From assembly GCA_024638645.1 (NCBI GenBank), contig JAHEJX010000002.1:1-64000 (forward strand): DNA of 64,000 bases, in the 5' to 3' direction. The notes under the pieces are model-generated. The model had not been told where the DNA came from, searched no databases, and saw nothing but the letters and a program-made list of their open reading frames with translations. Shown here piece by piece: positions 7,450 through 18,004 of this stretch (its first letter is position 1; each line of letters starts with the position of its first letter). A program made the position numbers and the translations under genes. This stretch comes from Actinomycetes bacterium (GTDB taxonomy: Bacteria; Actinomycetota; Acidimicrobiia; Spongiisociales; UBA5794).

Positions 7450-8421
7450 TTGACGGTTACCGCAGCCGAACTTGAGGAGTTCGGAAAGCGATTCGGCGCC
7501 ATCGTCGACAACATCGAACGCGTCATCCAGGGCAAACGCGACACAATCGAGCTAATGGTCATCTGTCTACTGTCGGGGGGACACGCTCTCGTCGAGGACG
7601 TGCCGGGAGTAGGCAAGACCCTTCTTGCCAAGTCACTCGCGCGCTCAATCGATTGCAGTTTCCAGCGAGTCCAGTTCACGCCGGATTTGCTGCCTTCAGA
7701 CGTGACGGGTGTATCTGTGTGGGATCGGGACTCCTCGAGTTTCGCTTTCAGACCCGGTCCTGTGTTCGCCAATGTTGTTCTAGGTGACGAGATCAATAGG
7801 GCCAGCCCCAAAACGCAGGCCGCGTTACTGGAAGCAATGGAGGAGCGACAGGTGACTGTGGACGGCGTCACTCGTGTCCTCGATGTGCCATTCATGGTGG
7901 TTGCCACGCAGAACCCGATCGAACATGAAGGCACATACCCGCTGCCTGAGGCTCAGCTCGACCGCTTCATGATGAGGCTCGACATTGGGTACCCGTCACG
8001 CGACAAAGAACTAGAAATGCTCGATGCGCATGCCGACCACTCGACCTTCGAGGATCTCGAGCCGGTGCTGCACGCTCAGGATGTCATCGAGATGGCGGCG
8101 ACGGCGCGCGCGGTTCACGTAGCCCCGGTTATCAAGAGCTACCTTGTGGACCTTGCGGAGGCGTCGCGCAACGATCCTGAGCTTTTGCTCGGCGCGTCGC
8201 CGCGCGCAACCCTGTTCCTGCAACGGGCTGCCCGCACCCATGCGGCGGCAAAAGGACGAGACTACGCCGCCCCCGATGACATAAAGGCCGTGCTGCAACC
8301 CGTGCTCAATCACCGCCTCATACTGTTGCCGGAGGCGCAGATGCGCGGCGTGTCGATCGAACTCGTCATCAGCGGCATCGCCTCGGGCGTTCCCGTGCCG
8401 GGCACTCGAGCAAACGTCTGA
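7450..8421 (+). CDS. MoxR-family AAA+ ATPase
   Basis: EDVPGVGKTLLAKSLARS Walker A; VVLGDEINRASPKTQAALLEAMEERQVTVDG. Confidence 0.95.
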   Translation: MTVTAAELEEFGKRFGAIVDNIERVIQGKRDTIELMVICLLSGGHALVEDVPGVGKTLLAKSLARSIDCSFQRVQFTPDLLPSDVTGVSVWDRDSSSFAFRPGPVFANVVLGDEINRASPKTQAALLEAMEERQVTVDGVTRVLDVPFMVVATQNPIEHEGTYPLPEAQLDRFMMRLDIGYPSRDKELEMLDAHADHSTFEDLEPVLHAQDVIEMAATARAVHVAPVIKSYLVDLAEASRNDPELLLGASPRATLFLQRAARTHAAAKGRDYAAPDDIKAVLQPVLNHRLILLPEAQMRGVSIELVISGIASGVPVPGTRANV

Positions 8422-9605
8422 TGCCGACACTGCGTGGCTGGGCTGCACTCGGGGCAGCCTTGGCCCTCGCCCTGTTGTGGGTTGGCTTTGGAGAGCAGCT
8501 TCTGCTCGCGCTTGCCGCCTTCTTCCTGCTCGCGGTGCTGCTCGGATCCCTGTATGTGAGGCGAGCAGGGCTCAACGTTGCAATGGGCCGGGTTGTCGCG
8601 CCGATACAGGTTCACGACGGCGACCGGGCAATTGTCGAGGTGAGAATGACGTCATCACGTCGCCTGCACGAGGCGGTCGTCGAGGACATCGTCCACGGGT
8701 TGGGCGCCGCCTCGTTTGTCGCGAGTCAGGTGAGACCGGCCTCTCCGATGGTTGCCCGTTACGAAGTGTTGTGTCGGCCGCGGGGCATCTACAAACTGGG
8801 GCCGGCGACGGTGAAAGTGCATGATCCACTCGACCTGGCAGAGTTTGCGGTTATAGCGGGCAAGGCCGACCGGTTGGTTGTCTATCCGCAGATCGAGCCG
8901 TTGGACGGTGTGCCGACAGTTCGTGGCCAGGATCCGAATGTCAATACAGCCTCCGCCAACTTTTCGCTGACCGGCGGCGAAGACTTCTTCACGTTACGGG
9001 AGTATCAACAGGGAGACGATCTGCGCCGAGTGCATTGGCCGTCTTCCGCCCGCCGCGACCAGCTGATGATCAAACAACTGGAGATGCCTTGGCAATCCAG
9101 GGCGCTCGTGATCCTCGACCCCCGGGCACAGAATTATCAGACACCAGAAGCATTCGAGCATGCAGTTCGCGGCGCAGCCTCAGCGCTGGCCCATCTCTAC
9201 CGGCACGGCTACTCGCCATCGCTGTGGGTCGGCGAGCCGACAGTCACCCAGGTCACCTCGAGCCAGGCCTACGCAATTGCAATGGAGCAATTAGCCACCG
9301 TCGGCACCTCGCCCGGACTCGACCTCGCCGCGGCGGTAGCCCGCATGCGCCGCAGCGGCATGGCAGGCGGCGCAATGGTGCTTGTCACCGGAACACCTGA
9401 TGAGTCTCACCTGGGCGTTTACCGGACTCTGGGCCAGGACTATGTCAGAACCCTGGTGATGTCTGTCACAAACACCCCCAATGACGCCATACTGAAGTTC
9501 AGAGCGGCCGGTGCCGTGACCGTACTGTCGTCAAGCACCTCGAAGTGGGCGCCGGCCTGGCAAGAAGCAATGGAGCGAGCATGGTCTTCCGCTACAGCTG
9601 GCTAG
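8421..9605 (+). CDS. DUF58 domain protein
   Basis: LREYQQGDDLRRVHWPSSARRDQLMIKQLE motif; adjacent to moxR-type gene. Confidence 0.9.
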   Translation: MPTLRGWAALGAALALALLWVGFGEQLLLALAAFFLLAVLLGSLYVRRAGLNVAMGRVVAPIQVHDGDRAIVEVRMTSSRRLHEAVVEDIVHGLGAASFVASQVRPASPMVARYEVLCRPRGIYKLGPATVKVHDPLDLAEFAVIAGKADRLVVYPQIEPLDGVPTVRGQDPNVNTASANFSLTGGEDFFTLREYQQGDDLRRVHWPSSARRDQLMIKQLEMPWQSRALVILDPRAQNYQTPEAFEHAVRGAASALAHLYRHGYSPSLWVGEPTVTQVTSSQAYAIAMEQLATVGTSPGLDLAAAVARMRRSGMAGGAMVLVTGTPDESHLGVYRTLGQDYVRTLVMSVTNTPNDAILKFRAAGAVTVLSSSTSKWAPAWQEAMERAWSSATAG

Positions 9606-11974
9606 CCGGCGCGGCCGCGCTGGTCTTTGTCCTCTATCAGCTCAACGGTCTGCTGCGCCCAACGGTCGAAGGTCCTCCATGGCAACTGATTGTCGTTGCG
9701 GCGCTCGTGCTCGGCGTGATCATTACGTGGACTGCTCTGTCCTACCGAGTACCCACCTGGCTTGTCGTCGTCATCAACGCAACTGCGGCAGTGATTGCGG
9801 TCGCCAGGGTTTCCGCCCCGGAGACGACGTTCGCTCTTCTGCCGACCGGAGAAACGCTCACTCGGTTGGACGCGCAGATGACCCAAGCGTTCGAGACCGT
9901 CCGCAACGGCATTGAACCGGTGATCCCCCTTGCCGGCCTCGTAGTGTTGCTGTTGATCCTGTTCTGGGCGGTCGGCTTCTTGTTCGCATGGGGCCTCACG
10001 AAAGGCCACCCATATGTGGCGTTGTTGCCTCCCCTCGTCATCTCCCTCCAATTCGCCACGATGGACCGCCAGAGCACAGGAGCGATCAAAGCAGCAGTCT
10101 TCGTCGCGATCGTCGCCGGTGTGCTGCTGGCAATCTCACTCGACCAGCGCTCCCACGGCAGCGGACGAATGGTTGCTGTTGGAGAATGGGCTCGCACTCC
10201 CCGCAAGCTCTCCCGATCAAGTGGTGGTTTGCTGGCCGCAATCGTCGGCGTATCGGTCGTCACTGTCACGCTTTTCAGCAACTTCGTGCCGGCGGACGGA
10301 ATCATCGATTGGCGCAGCCCCACCGGCCTCACCGGCGATTTCTACGGCTCCGTTTCCTACAACCCGTTCATCGGCATCAAACAAAGCCTGGTAGCCAACT
10401 CGGACACTCCAGTGTTCGCAGTCAGGGTGGACGGCGACATTCCGGCCGATCAGTTGTACTTCACGCTGCTCACCATGGAGACATACGCCGGCGGGCAGTT
10501 CTCCGCATCCAAGCCCGAGGTTGTGCCGCTCGAGGAGACGCTGTGGGTCGATCCGGCACAAGACTTCGACGGCCCGGCGGACACGATCATTGCCGACATC
10601 GAAATCCAACGACTGCGGATGGAATGGCTGCCGAGTGCGCCGTTCCCGCAAGACTTTGCCTCAACCGCCAGCATCGAGAGTGCCGTCAGGGTTCGCACAG
10701 ATGACGGAGCCATCCGTTTCGAGGGTGGCCTGACGTTTGAGGATATGCGCTATCAGGTGCGTTCCGACGTGCCGAGGCCCGACGTCGCTGCACTGGCGGT
10801 CGGCGAAGATGGGCAGCTGTCCGCTGCGTTCCGCCTCGCGGCGGAGGCCGACGAGACTGTCCCCGACCCTGCCGACACGATTGTGCTGCGCCCAGAACCA
10901 CCGGATGTTGAGCGGTACCTGGAGCTACCGGACGATCTCGACGGCGGCATCGCTGTTCTCGCTCGCCAACAGACCCGCAACCTCGAGACCCATTTCGAAA
11001 GGGGCATCGCCCTCGAGAGCTGGTTCCGCTCCCCCGCCTTCCGCTACTCCACCGACATCCAGCCGGGGCACGGTGCCAGCGATTTGGCCGCATGGCTCCT
11101 CGACCCCAACCCCGCGAGCAGCCCCAACTATCGCACGGGATACTGCGAGAACTTCGCAACTGCCATGGCTGTCATGGCTCGCACGTTGGGGATTCCAAGC
11201 AGGGTCGTGCTCGGTTTCACCCCCGGCACTGCCCAAAGCGACGGCACGATAATCGTTCGCGACCGCAACGCTCACGCATGGGTCGAGCTGTGGATGCCCA
11301 CTCAAGGCTGGGTTCGCTTCGACCCCACCCCCCGTGGCGACCGCGTGAACCCGACCACGTATGAGGAGATCGAAACCTCGCTCGGATTCCCGCTCACGAA
11401 CTACCTCGACGTGCCAGATCCCGACGCAATAGACGCCCCCGCCCTCCCCCCGCGCATATTCGAGCCGGCGCCGGATGAACCCGCGCTAGCTCCGTTCGGC
11501 GGAGGCGGCGAGACGGACGGCGGTAGGTTCACGCTCCCGCCGTGGCTGAGAATCACCGGGCCATGGCTTGGCTCCGCTTTCCTGCTGTTCTTCGCCGTTC
11601 CGGCAGTGAAGTGGTGGCGCCGCCGCCGTCGGCTACGCCGACTCCGCAGCGGCGACATCAGTGCCGCATGGGACGAAATCGTGGCGCGTCTCGATGACCT
11701 CGGACGGTCACCAAGTCCAGCAGACACACCTAGCGAAGTGGCCGACAAGGTCGACCCCGCCATGTCCCCGCTGGCAACGGTGTACGCCCGGTCCCTTTAC
11801 GGAGCCACGAAGACGCTGCCGGAGGAACACATCGACTCGGCGCGCAAGTCGTTCGAACAGACAGCCGATCGGCTCAGCACTCGTCACTCACGCTGGGAGC
11901 GAATCAGAGCCAATTACCGGTTGAAGACGCTGTTGCCGAAATGGGTAAGACGTCGGCAAAGCCGTCGCCGCTAG
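9581..11974 (+). CDS. Transglutaminase-like (TgpA-type) membrane protein
   Basis: Multiple N-terminal TMs; GYCENFATAMAVMARTLGIPSRVVLGFTPG ... RDRNAHAWVELWMPTQGWVRFDPTP. Confidence 0.9.
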   Translation: MVFRYSWLAGAAALVFVLYQLNGLLRPTVEGPPWQLIVVAALVLGVIITWTALSYRVPTWLVVVINATAAVIAVARVSAPETTFALLPTGETLTRLDAQMTQAFETVRNGIEPVIPLAGLVVLLLILFWAVGFLFAWGLTKGHPYVALLPPLVISLQFATMDRQSTGAIKAAVFVAIVAGVLLAISLDQRSHGSGRMVAVGEWARTPRKLSRSSGGLLAAIVGVSVVTVTLFSNFVPADGIIDWRSPTGLTGDFYGSVSYNPFIGIKQSLVANSDTPVFAVRVDGDIPADQLYFTLLTMETYAGGQFSASKPEVVPLEETLWVDPAQDFDGPADTIIADIEIQRLRMEWLPSAPFPQDFASTASIESAVRVRTDDGAIRFEGGLTFEDMRYQVRSDVPRPDVAALAVGEDGQLSAAFRLAAEADETVPDPADTIVLRPEPPDVERYLELPDDLDGGIAVLARQQTRNLETHFERGIALESWFRSPAFRYSTDIQPGHGASDLAAWLLDPNPASSPNYRTGYCENFATAMAVMARTLGIPSRVVLGFTPGTAQSDGTIIVRDRNAHAWVELWMPTQGWVRFDPTPRGDRVNPTTYEEIETSLGFPLTNYLDVPDPDAIDAPALPPRIFEPAPDEPALAPFGGGGETDGGRFTLPPWLRITGPWLGSAFLLFFAVPAVKWWRRRRRLRRLRSGDISAAWDEIVARLDDLGRSPSPADTPSEVADKVDPAMSPLATVYARSLYGATKTLPEEHIDSARKSFEQTADRLSTRHSRWERIRANYRLKTLLPKWVRRRQSRRR

Positions 11975-12022
11975 TCAATAGTCTGTCTACCGAGTACCAG
12001 CGCAGCCAGAAGCTGCGGCAAG

Positions 12023-12553
12023 CTAGATCGCTTCACCCTCGACGTCTTCTTGGACGCGGCGCAGCATTTCCAAGAAGCGCTCCCGGTCGAGCTCGAATCG
12101 AGTGACGTCTTCCTCCACGCTCTGGGCGATTTCATTGATCGCCACGAAGAACGCCAACTGGCCCTCACGTAGCGCGTCGAGAAGCTGATTTTCGTCGTGA
12201 GCCACTCGGAAGATCGTTTGCCCGTCCGTGATCAGTTTCACCTCGGCGAGATGGTCGTCGAGCTCAGCAGTGCGGCGTAGGTAGTCCCACGCTCGCCGGA
12301 CCCTCTGCACGGACATGCCGTTGTCGAGGAGGCTCTTGACGACCCGCAACGCCACGAGGTCGCGAAACGAATACAGGCGGCGCCTACCCGGACGGCCGCC
12401 AGTCCTCTGCAATGACGGTTCCACCAACGAGACCTTGTCCCAATACCGCAGCTGATGCGGTGTACATCTCGTCAGCGCAGACGCCTGTTGCGATGTGAAC
12501 CCTTCCAACAATCCCTCTCCCGTAGATCGCCCGGGGGTTGCGGTGGATCTCAC
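12023..12553 (-). CDS. MerR-family transcriptional regulator
   Basis: FTSQQASALTRCTPHQLRYWDKVSLVEPS...GRRRLYSFRDLVALRVVKSLLDNGMSVQRVRRAWDYL. Confidence 0.85.
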   Translation of the reverse strand: MRSTATPGRSTGEGLLEGFTSQQASALTRCTPHQLRYWDKVSLVEPSLQRTGGRPGRRRLYSFRDLVALRVVKSLLDNGMSVQRVRRAWDYLRRTAELDDHLAEVKLITDGQTIFRVAHDENQLLDALREGQLAFFVAINEIAQSVEEDVTRFELDRERFLEMLRRVQEDVEGEAI

Positions 12554-12619
12554 GCTCTGCGCGCCGATGGCAAACCGACGGCGGCCTGAGACGCTTTTTA
12601 CCCGACCGGGTGCGCCACT

Positions 12620-12961
12620 CTAGCCGTCGCGTTGCCACCTCTGTCGGACACGCGAAATCCATCCTTCGACGGGTCCAGAGCCGCCGGCTCCGGTCGTCCG
12701 CCGCCGCAGATCCATGGCGATCCAGCCCGCCGACGCGACCATGAGAACGAAGCCGACGCCTGCGATCAGGACCTGGTTCGTGAAGAACGCCAGCATGATG
12801 ACGACGCCGACGACGAAGACACCAATGGCTATCGGAGTCCACCGTTGGCTGACGGACTCGAGGGTGGTCTTGGCGACTGTTTGCGCGAGCTTGGGATCAT
12901 CGGCATAGAACTGCCTCTCGATCTCTTCGAGGATCTTCTGCTCTCGGTCATTAAGCGGCAC
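12620..12961 (-). CDS. DUF3040-type membrane protein
   Basis: GTG start; PLNDREQKILEEIERQFYADDPKLA followed by two TM segments. Confidence 0.8.
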   Translation of the reverse strand: MPLNDREQKILEEIERQFYADDPKLAQTVAKTTLESVSQRWTPIAIGVFVVGVVIMLAFFTNQVLIAGVGFVLMVASAGWIAMDLRRRTTGAGGSGPVEGWISRVRQRWQRDG

Positions 12962-13011
12962 GATTCTCTCCGTGGGCTCTCCAGTGCAACCAGTATAACT
13001 GTGTGGCGATT

Positions 13012-14193
13012 TCACCCATTCGTGTCATCGGCAGGAGGGGTCGCCAACCGCGCGGGTAAAACCGCATCGTCGCCGAAGCGCTCACGCACCTCGGCTGCCG
13101 CCTCGGCCAACGCAACTCTGTCGCTGCCATCGAGCGCCAGCTGAGCCGGTTCACCTGCCGACAAACCCGTCACGCCGACACCGAGTAGGCGCACTCCCCT
13201 GCCATCGAGCTGCACCTTGCTGAGCAGATCGTTGGCGAAGGGCCAAATCTGCGAGGTATCGGCAACAACTCCATCGACGGTGATCGAACGCGAGACTGTC
13301 GTGAAGTCTCCGAACCGGAGCTTGAGGCTGATCGTGCGCCCGCCGAGGCCGGCGTGTAGCAGCCGGGCCGAAAGCCGGTGGCACAGGGAGAGCAGCGCCC
13401 GTTCGACCTCGTCGAGATCGTGGATATCGGTCGAATAGGTCGTCTCCACTGAGATCGACTTCGACTCGCGCCCGGTATCGACATTGCGCGGGTCGCGTCC
13501 GTTCGCCAACGCCGCCAGGTGAGCGGCGCTGGCTGCTCCAAGGTGGCGGCGCAGCAGCGACTCGTCAACCGCAGCCAGTTGACCAATGGTCTCGACGCCT
13601 AGGCCAACGAGCGACGCCAGCGTGGCCTGGCCCACTCCCCACAGCTCTGAGACGCTGAGCGGCGCCAGGAAGGCCGCTTCGGAGCCCGCTGCGACCACGC
13701 GAATACCGTCCGGTTTGGCCGCCTTGCTCGCCATCTTGGCGAGGAACTTGACCGCGGCGATACCCACGGAAGCCGGCAGCCCGAGATCCTCACGAATCCT
13801 CCTGCGCAGCTCTTCAGCCACGTGGCGTGGCGATTCGAAATGGAGGCGGAGGCCAGACACGTCGAGGAACGCCTCATCGATGCTGAGTGGCTCGACGAAT
13901 GGAGAAAACCCTTCGAGGATGGTGAACACCTTCTTCGACATCGCTCCGTACTTGTCCATGTCGGGCGGCAAGTAACGGGCCCGCGGTAGCCTGCGCCGTG
14001 CCTCAACGATCGGCATCGCCGAACCAACTCCCTGGAGGCGGGCCTCGTAGGAAGCCGCGGCGACCACGCCACGCGTTCCGAGCCCGCCGACCACTACCGG
14101 CACCCCGCGTAGCGATGGGTCTCCAAGCCGCTCCACCTCCACATAGAAGGCGTCCATGTCGACGTGCATGAAGCGCGTGGCAAAGGCGTCCAT
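13012..14193 (-). CDS. dinB: DNA polymerase IV (Y-family)
   Basis: FMHVDMDAFYVEVERLGDPSLRGVPVVVGG; SIDEAFLDVSG; start refined to MDAF. Confidence 0.92.
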   Translation of the reverse strand: MDAFATRFMHVDMDAFYVEVERLGDPSLRGVPVVVGGLGTRGVVAAASYEARLQGVGSAMPIVEARRRLPRARYLPPDMDKYGAMSKKVFTILEGFSPFVEPLSIDEAFLDVSGLRLHFESPRHVAEELRRRIREDLGLPASVGIAAVKFLAKMASKAAKPDGIRVVAAGSEAAFLAPLSVSELWGVGQATLASLVGLGVETIGQLAAVDESLLRRHLGAASAAHLAALANGRDPRNVDTGRESKSISVETTYSTDIHDLDEVERALLSLCHRLSARLLHAGLGGRTISLKLRFGDFTTVSRSITVDGVVADTSQIWPFANDLLSKVQLDGRGVRLLGVGVTGLSAGEPAQLALDGSDRVALAEAAAEVRERFGDDAVLPARLATPPADDTNG

Positions 14194-14226
14194 GCCTCTC
14201 ACGGTACCCCCTCTACAATCTCGTCT

Positions 14227-14856
14227 GTGAGCGCCTCGCTGGTACACCTCATCCGTCATGGCGAGGTTGAGAACCCCCATCACGTCGTCTACGCCGATCT
14301 CCCCGGATATGGATTGAGCGAGCGCGGGTTCGCACAGGCCGCAGCAGCTGCCCGACATCTCGCGGACAGCGATGTCAGGGCAGTGCTGACATCACCGCTC
14401 CAGCGCGCTGTCGAGACTGCCACGCCGATTGCAGAGAGGCACGGCCTCGATTTGACTCTTGACGATCGGCTCGTGGAGTGGGGTGGCGGCGTTCGCTGGG
14501 CCGGGGTCCGTTGGGAGCAGCTCGACGAGGCCTTCCCCGGCGAGCTTGCGGCCTATCTCGAGACGCCGCTGGACCTGCCCTTTCCGGTTGAATCGATACT
14601 CGACTGTGGTGCGCGTGTTGCTGCGGCCGTGCGCGAGGCGTCACAGGCACTCGACGGCGGCGATCTCGTCGTGGTGTCGCACCAGGACCCAATCCACGCC
14701 GGTTACCTCGTGCTGGCCCAGTTGCGGCCTGCCAAGTACCACGCGGCCAAGCCAAATCACGCGGGCATAGTCAGCGTCCGGCCACTCGAAGGACCATGGG
14801 AGCGAGTCACCTACTGGGAGCCTGATCAGGGCCCCGAATTCCCCCCGATCGACTAA
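14227..14856 (+). CDS. Histidine phosphatase (phosphoglycerate mutase-like) family
   Basis: HLIRHGEVENP; LTSPLQRAVETATPIAE; VVSHQDPI. Confidence 0.88.
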   Translation: MSASLVHLIRHGEVENPHHVVYADLPGYGLSERGFAQAAAAARHLADSDVRAVLTSPLQRAVETATPIAERHGLDLTLDDRLVEWGGGVRWAGVRWEQLDEAFPGELAAYLETPLDLPFPVESILDCGARVAAAVREASQALDGGDLVVVSHQDPIHAGYLVLAQLRPAKYHAAKPNHAGIVSVRPLEGPWERVTYWEPDQGPEFPPID

Positions 14857-14912
14857 TGAGCGCGGAGAGGTTGAATCACTTAGACTGCCGCCACGGTTGG
14901 ATAGGAGGCTCC

Positions 14913-15317
14913 TTGCGGATTCGTTGGTTGTTGGTCGCCGCCGTATTCGCGCTGGTTGCAACCGCCTGCGCCAGCGGTCCATCGAGCGAAAATCTCAGGC
15001 CTCCAACGACTACTACGACCACAGAGCCGCCGCCGGAAGGTGTGGTCATCGTGTCGATCAACAACGGCGCGTTCCGACCATCCAACCTGGACGTGGACAT
15101 CGACGAGACACCGATCGTTCGTTGGGTTCACGAAGATACGGCAGACCGCGAGTATGTCGTCGAAGCTCGCAATGGTGAGTTCCAGAGCCCACCGCTGAAC
15201 ACGGGCGACACGTTCGAGTTCGACTTCTCGACACTCGAACCGGCGATCTATCGCTATTTCTCCTTCCTGGGCCTCACACGGGTCCCCGGAACCGTCGATA
15301 CCCGGCCAGAGCAGTAA
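14913..15317 (+). CDS. Lipoprotein with cupredoxin-like domain
   Basis: TTG start after TAGGAGG; lipobox ATACAS; INNGAFRPSNLDVDIDETPIVRWVHED... Confidence 0.65.
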   Translation: MRIRWLLVAAVFALVATACASGPSSENLRPPTTTTTTEPPPEGVVIVSINNGAFRPSNLDVDIDETPIVRWVHEDTADREYVVEARNGEFQSPPLNTGDTFEFDFSTLEPAIYRYFSFLGLTRVPGTVDTRPEQ

Positions 15318-15357
15318 CAACTGCCGGTTGCTGTCGGCACAACGCAATAATGCCCTC

Positions 15358-16071
15358 ATGACTGTGGCCCCTCGCCTGATTGCCGTATCGCTCGTCGCCG
15401 GCGCTTCACTCTGGTCGCTCGCCATTGTCACGCGAGTGGACGAGCCATTCGGCACCGATTCCGGCGTGCTGGTGAGCATTGGCCTGCTCACCTTCTCGCT
15501 CATCGCCGCTGTCGGCCTGCTGATGCCTCGGGGACGGTGGGCCCGAAATCTGGCGCGGGCGTTGCTCGGCGGCGAGGCTCTCCTGGCCACCGCCGTGCCG
15601 CTCATGGGTTGGGCAATTCCGGCCCTGCTGGCCACAGGCGTCTCGGTCATCGGGATTCAAGGCAAGTGGCTCGACGGCTGGCTGAGGCGACTGCCCGCGG
15701 CTGACGGGCCCGGCCTCAAAGCCATGCTCTACGCACTCGGCGCCATAGCGCTTGTCCCTGCGATCGGCTTGGCCGCCCCCGGCGGCGTCGAGATCCGTCA
15801 CGGCCTCCTCGGAGCCCTCGGCGTCCTCATCGCATGGGGCTACGGCAAGGCCCAACTGTGGGCGCTGTGGGCCGGGCGCCTCCTGCTTCCAATCTTCACG
15901 CTGGTTGCGGCGATCGCATCCGGACCACTCGGCTCCATTGCGCTCTTGATCATCGGACTCTCGCTGACCTACCTGGCGTGGAGTGCTGCAACCCGGCTCG
16001 CCATCCGCCCGCTGATGGACAACCTGCCCGGTCCGCGGCGGATGCAACCCAAACCGGAGCCCAATTCGTGA
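15358..16071 (+). CDS. Hypothetical polytopic membrane protein
   Basis: Multiple hydrophobic segments; 3' end overlaps the GTG start of the next gene. Confidence 0.7.
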   Translation: MTVAPRLIAVSLVAGASLWSLAIVTRVDEPFGTDSGVLVSIGLLTFSLIAAVGLLMPRGRWARNLARALLGGEALLATAVPLMGWAIPALLATGVSVIGIQGKWLDGWLRRLPAADGPGLKAMLYALGAIALVPAIGLAAPGGVEIRHGLLGALGVLIAWGYGKAQLWALWAGRLLLPIFTLVAAIASGPLGSIALLIIGLSLTYLAWSAATRLAIRPLMDNLPGPRRMQPKPEPNS

Positions 16072-16442
16072 GACCGGCATCCGACGTCGTGATGATCGCG
16101 CTGATGGCAGCAATCGGCCTGCTGTTTGGACTGCTCTTCTCTCCCAGTTCAGCTTGGGCTGTACTGGGACTGGCCGTCGGTGTAGCGCTGGGCCTGGCAA
16201 TGGCTCGCTATCGCGTCCGTCCAAGCATCGGACCTGCCGTCGCCGCAGGAGGATTGGTCGGCGCATGGATCGGGCGAGAAATCGTCAGAGCACTGTGCCT
16301 GCCCGGCAGTTGCACCACCGTCGAAGTGGCAGGCGCGATCTTCACGGCCGTCGGTTCGATGGTCGGAATCGGACTGGTAGTGGCCCTCGTGGTGAGGTCT
16401 TTCGACGAGTACCGCGAAGGCGGCGACACGCGGCGGGTCTAG
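16068..16442 (+). CDS. Hypothetical membrane protein
   Basis: GTG start overlapping previous stop; four hydrophobic segments. Confidence 0.65.
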   Translation: MRPASDVVMIALMAAIGLLFGLLFSPSSAWAVLGLAVGVALGLAMARYRVRPSIGPAVAAGGLVGAWIGREIVRALCLPGSCTTVEVAGAIFTAVGSMVGIGLVVALVVRSFDEYREGGDTRRV

Positions 16443-17683
16443 ACCCCGCCGAACACCAACGCCACGTTGTGGCCGCCGAATCCGAAGCTGTTCGACATGA
16501 CAAACGAGATATCGGAGTCCCTCGCTTCGTTGGGCACGTAGTCCAGGTCGCACTCAGGGTCAGGCGTTTCGTAGTTGATCGTCGGTGGCAGCACGCCGTC
16601 TCGGATCGCCAGGATGCAGAGCAACGCTTCCAGCGCACCAGCGCCACCGAGGAGGTGGCCCGTCATCGATTTGGTTGAGGACACCGGAATGTTCTTGGCA
16701 TCTTCACCAAACGCCGCCTTGATCGCCGCAGTCTCGGTTGAATCGTTGGCGGGCGTCGATGTGCCGTGGGCATTGATGTAGTCGATTGCCGCGGGCTCGA
16801 GCCCGGCATCACGCAGGGCATGCTGCATGGCGCGGGCCGCTCCCGCCCCGCCCGGACGCGGCATTGTGATGTGATAGCCGTCTGCCGACATGCCGTAACC
16901 AAGCACCTCTCCGTAAATCGTGGCGCCGCGGGCGATCGCGCGCTCTCGCTCTTCGAGGATCAGAACTGCGGCCCCTTCACCCATTACAAACCCGTCGCGG
17001 TCCGCGTCGAAGGGACGGCTGGCTGCGGCAGGTTCGTCGTTGCGGGTACTGAGCGCTCTCGCCGAGGCGAAGCTGGCAAGTGACAGTTCAACAATGCCTG
17101 CCTCAGTGCCTCCGGCGAGCATCACGTCGGCGTCGTCGCGGCGAATGATCTCAGCCGCGTCGCCTATGGCGTTGGCCGACGCCGCGCATGCCGTGACTGT
17201 GCATATATTTGGCCCGAACAGATTGAATTGGATGGAGGCAACTCCCCCAGCCATGTTGGAGATGATCTTGGTGATTGCCAGCGGCGAAACCCGACTCGGC
17301 CCGCGGTCGAGCAGCACCCCGACTTCGTCTTGAAAAGTGATGATGCCGCCGATGCCAGATCCGCACGCGACACCGGCGCGTAAGGCTTCCGGATCGTCTT
17401 CGTCGTAGCTCAATCCCGAATCCGTCATTGCCTGGTCGGCAGCCGCCCAGAACAATTGGGCATTACGGTCGAGGCGTCGCGACTCTTTGGTTGGCATGTA
17501 CTGCTCGGGATCGAACTCAGTGACTTCGGCTGCAATCTGAGCTTTGAAGTCCGACGGGTCGAATCGCGAAATCCGCTTGACGCCAGAAGTGCCCGCCTGG
17601 GCGTTCTTCCAGGTGTCGGCAACGTTCAGCCCAAGCGGATTGACGGTGCCAAGCCCCGTCACCACTACACGCCTGCGCGACAT
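16439..17683 (-). CDS. fabF: Beta-ketoacyl-ACP synthase II
   Basis: VVVTGLGTVNPLG; TVTACAASANAIGDA; NAHGTSTPANDSTE. Confidence 0.96.
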   Translation of the reverse strand: MSRRRVVVTGLGTVNPLGLNVADTWKNAQAGTSGVKRISRFDPSDFKAQIAAEVTEFDPEQYMPTKESRRLDRNAQLFWAAADQAMTDSGLSYDEDDPEALRAGVACGSGIGGIITFQDEVGVLLDRGPSRVSPLAITKIISNMAGGVASIQFNLFGPNICTVTACAASANAIGDAAEIIRRDDADVMLAGGTEAGIVELSLASFASARALSTRNDEPAAASRPFDADRDGFVMGEGAAVLILEERERAIARGATIYGEVLGYGMSADGYHITMPRPGGAGAARAMQHALRDAGLEPAAIDYINAHGTSTPANDSTETAAIKAAFGEDAKNIPVSSTKSMTGHLLGGAGALEALLCILAIRDGVLPPTINYETPDPECDLDYVPNEARDSDISFVMSNSFGFGGHNVALVFGGV

Positions 17684-17728
17684 GTGACCTCCTAATGCAC
17701 CGCCGCCACCGGCGGCGCGGTAACCGAG

Positions 17729-17974
17729 TTAGGCGTTGACCTTCGCTTCGACGATGTCCACAGCTTCAGACACCGTTGTGATTGCTTCCGCTTCCTCGTC
17801 GGGGATATTGACGTCGAAGTTGTCCTCGAGCGCCATGAGCAGCTCTACAACACCAAGCGAGTCCACCTCGAGATCCTCTTCGAACTTCGCAGCCATCGTG
17901 ATCTTGTCTCGCTCGATACCGAGCTCCTCGACAAGCAAATCAACCATTTTCGATTCGATCGCAGAACGTTCCAT
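17729..17974 (-). CDS. acpP: Acyl carrier protein
   Basis: DLEVDSLGVVELLMALEDNFDVNIPDEEAE phosphopantetheine site. Confidence 0.96.
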   Translation of the reverse strand: MERSAIESKMVDLLVEELGIERDKITMAAKFEEDLEVDSLGVVELLMALEDNFDVNIPDEEAEAITTVSEAVDIVEAKVNA

Positions 17975-18004
17975 GTCTTGTCTCCCCTTCCTCAAGGATG
18001 TTGT

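Noticed and set aside
12001-12017. CGCAGC-cagaa-GCTGCG hairpin between convergent genes
   Set aside because: Only a 6-bp stem and no T-run; too weak to call a terminator.
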